From an uncultured Oscillospiraceae bacterium (GTDB taxonomy: Bacteria; Bacillota; Clostridia; Oscillospirales; Oscillospiraceae), in assembly GCA_900752445.1 (NCBI GenBank), contig CAADVN010000125.1, forward strand, positions 1 through 14,174: DNA of 14,174 bases, in the 5' to 3' direction. The notes under the pieces were generated by a model. That model saw nothing but the letters and a program-made list of their open reading frames with translations. It searched no databases and was not told the DNA's origin. The position numbers were made by a program, and so were the translations under genes. Of the stretch, positions 13,823 to 14,174 are shown piece after piece (the first letter of the stretch is position 1; each line of letters starts with the position of its first letter).

Positions 13823-14057
13823 GGACGACGACGGCAGGGTAGTAGCCCCGATGAATGTGGAGGGCATGCCCTGGCACGCTCGGGCGCCCGAGGGAGAGGG
13901 CCCGGCGGAGCCAGAGAAGGAGCCGCTGCGCCTGACCCGTGAGGAGTCCCGGGCCTTCGCCTGGGGCGCTGTAAAGGCAGCGCTGCTGGTCGCCGTGGTG
14001 TTCTCCGTCGCCGCGATACTGTTCATAGTGTTCTGCACGAACATCTGGTTCGTATAA
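13803..14057 (+). CDS. Small single-helix membrane protein at the end of the opp operon, function unknown
   Basis: An 84-residue protein that I do not recognise. A charged, Pro/Glu-rich N-terminal half (1-50, starting MKKRRYEDDD) precedes one hydrophobic segment (about 52-80) ending NIWFV, so it is probably a tail-anchored-like or single-pass protein with its N-terminus in the cytoplasm. The ATG lies inside the OppF gene (20-base overlap) with AAGGA eight bases upstream. That favours coupled translation and argues that it is a real gene. Its position and coupling suggest an accessory role for the importer, for example assembly or regulation, but no motif shows this. Confidence 0.72.
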   Translation: MKKRRYEDDDGRVVAPMNVEGMPWHARAPEGEGPAEPEKEPLRLTREESRAFAWGAVKAALLVAVVFSVAAILFIVFCTNIWFV

Positions 14058-14111
14058 AAACTGCCCGTCTCACCGTGAACAGGTCCAGTAAAAATAGACA
14101 GTGACAAAAGG

Positions 14112-14146
14112 CCCCCTGATGTAGGAAAATAGACTACATCAGGGGG
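14112..14146. terminator. Perfect 13-bp hairpin at the right edge (operon terminator or insertion-element leader)
   Basis: CCCCCTGATGTAG (14112-14124) pairs perfectly with CTACATCAGGGGG (14134-14146) around a nine-base A-rich loop. Only TCTTATC follows on the plus strand, so termination of the opp transcript would be weak; on the minus strand the stem is followed by CCTTTTG. The right arm holds the GGGGG that would be the ribosome site of the ATG at 14154. It may therefore block translation from read-through transcripts, as known for some insertion-sequence transposases. Confidence 0.6.
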
Positions 14147-14153
14147 TCTTATC

Positions 14154-14174
14154 ATGAAGAAACGGAATTACACA
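14154..14174 (+). CDS. Start of a possible IS3-family transposase OrfA (partial)
   Basis: Seven codons reading MKKRNYT run off the window. Openings of the type MKKRxYTxEFK are common in the OrfA helix-turn-helix protein of IS3-family elements. GGGGG lies seven bases before the ATG within a perfect hairpin. If this is an insertion sequence, its left end should lie between 14058 and about 14110; a TG-starting candidate lies at 14076. Seven residues cannot establish the family. Confidence 0.3.

Overview
The window looks like a chromosomal segment of a GC-rich Firmicute, most likely a gut Clostridium relative of the Oscillospiraceae/Lachnospiraceae type. This is inferred from strong AGGAGG-type ribosome sites, a sigma-A-like promoter, an intrinsic terminator with a U-tract, an LAAC lipobox and the style of the Opp proteins. 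No rRNA, tRNA or CRISPR array was seen.

Left block (1-2334, minus strand): a redox operon. A tetra-[4Fe-4S] polyferredoxin, a tungsten/molybdenum aldehyde:ferredoxin oxidoreductase (AOR) and the first eight codons of a further gene are joined by two successive ATGA overlaps. A GntR/HutC-family regulator with a UTRA ligand domain (2509-3294) is divergent from it across a 174-bp gap that holds a promoter on each strand.

Middle block (3295-4853): a stand-alone MsmX/UgpC-type ATPase with its own promoter, a hairpin-rich leader of about 170 nt, and a strong intrinsic terminator. Such ATPases energise several sugar importers encoded elsewhere.

Right block (4854-14057): a 220-bp regulatory gap with two perfect inverted repeats, a small XRE-type repressor, a four-helix membrane protein, then a complete oligopeptide ABC importer in the order binding lipoprotein, OppB, OppC, OppD, OppF, and a small one-helix membrane protein. 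These genes are packed with gaps or overlaps of a few tens of bases at most, except for the 101-bp gap after the binding-protein gene, which carries a perfect 14-bp hairpin.

Two importer parts are strongly atypical. The binding protein appears circularly permuted: the segment that normally forms its C-terminus sits directly behind the signal peptide, and the normal mature N-terminus begins only near residue 224. OppC is 722 residues instead of about 300, because an extracellular domain of about 400 residues with four degenerate repeats is inserted after its first membrane helix.

Right edge (14058-14174): a perfect 13-bp hairpin precedes an ATG whose first codons (MKKRNYT) resemble an IS3-family transposase OrfA, so an insertion sequence may begin here. 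This is tentative.
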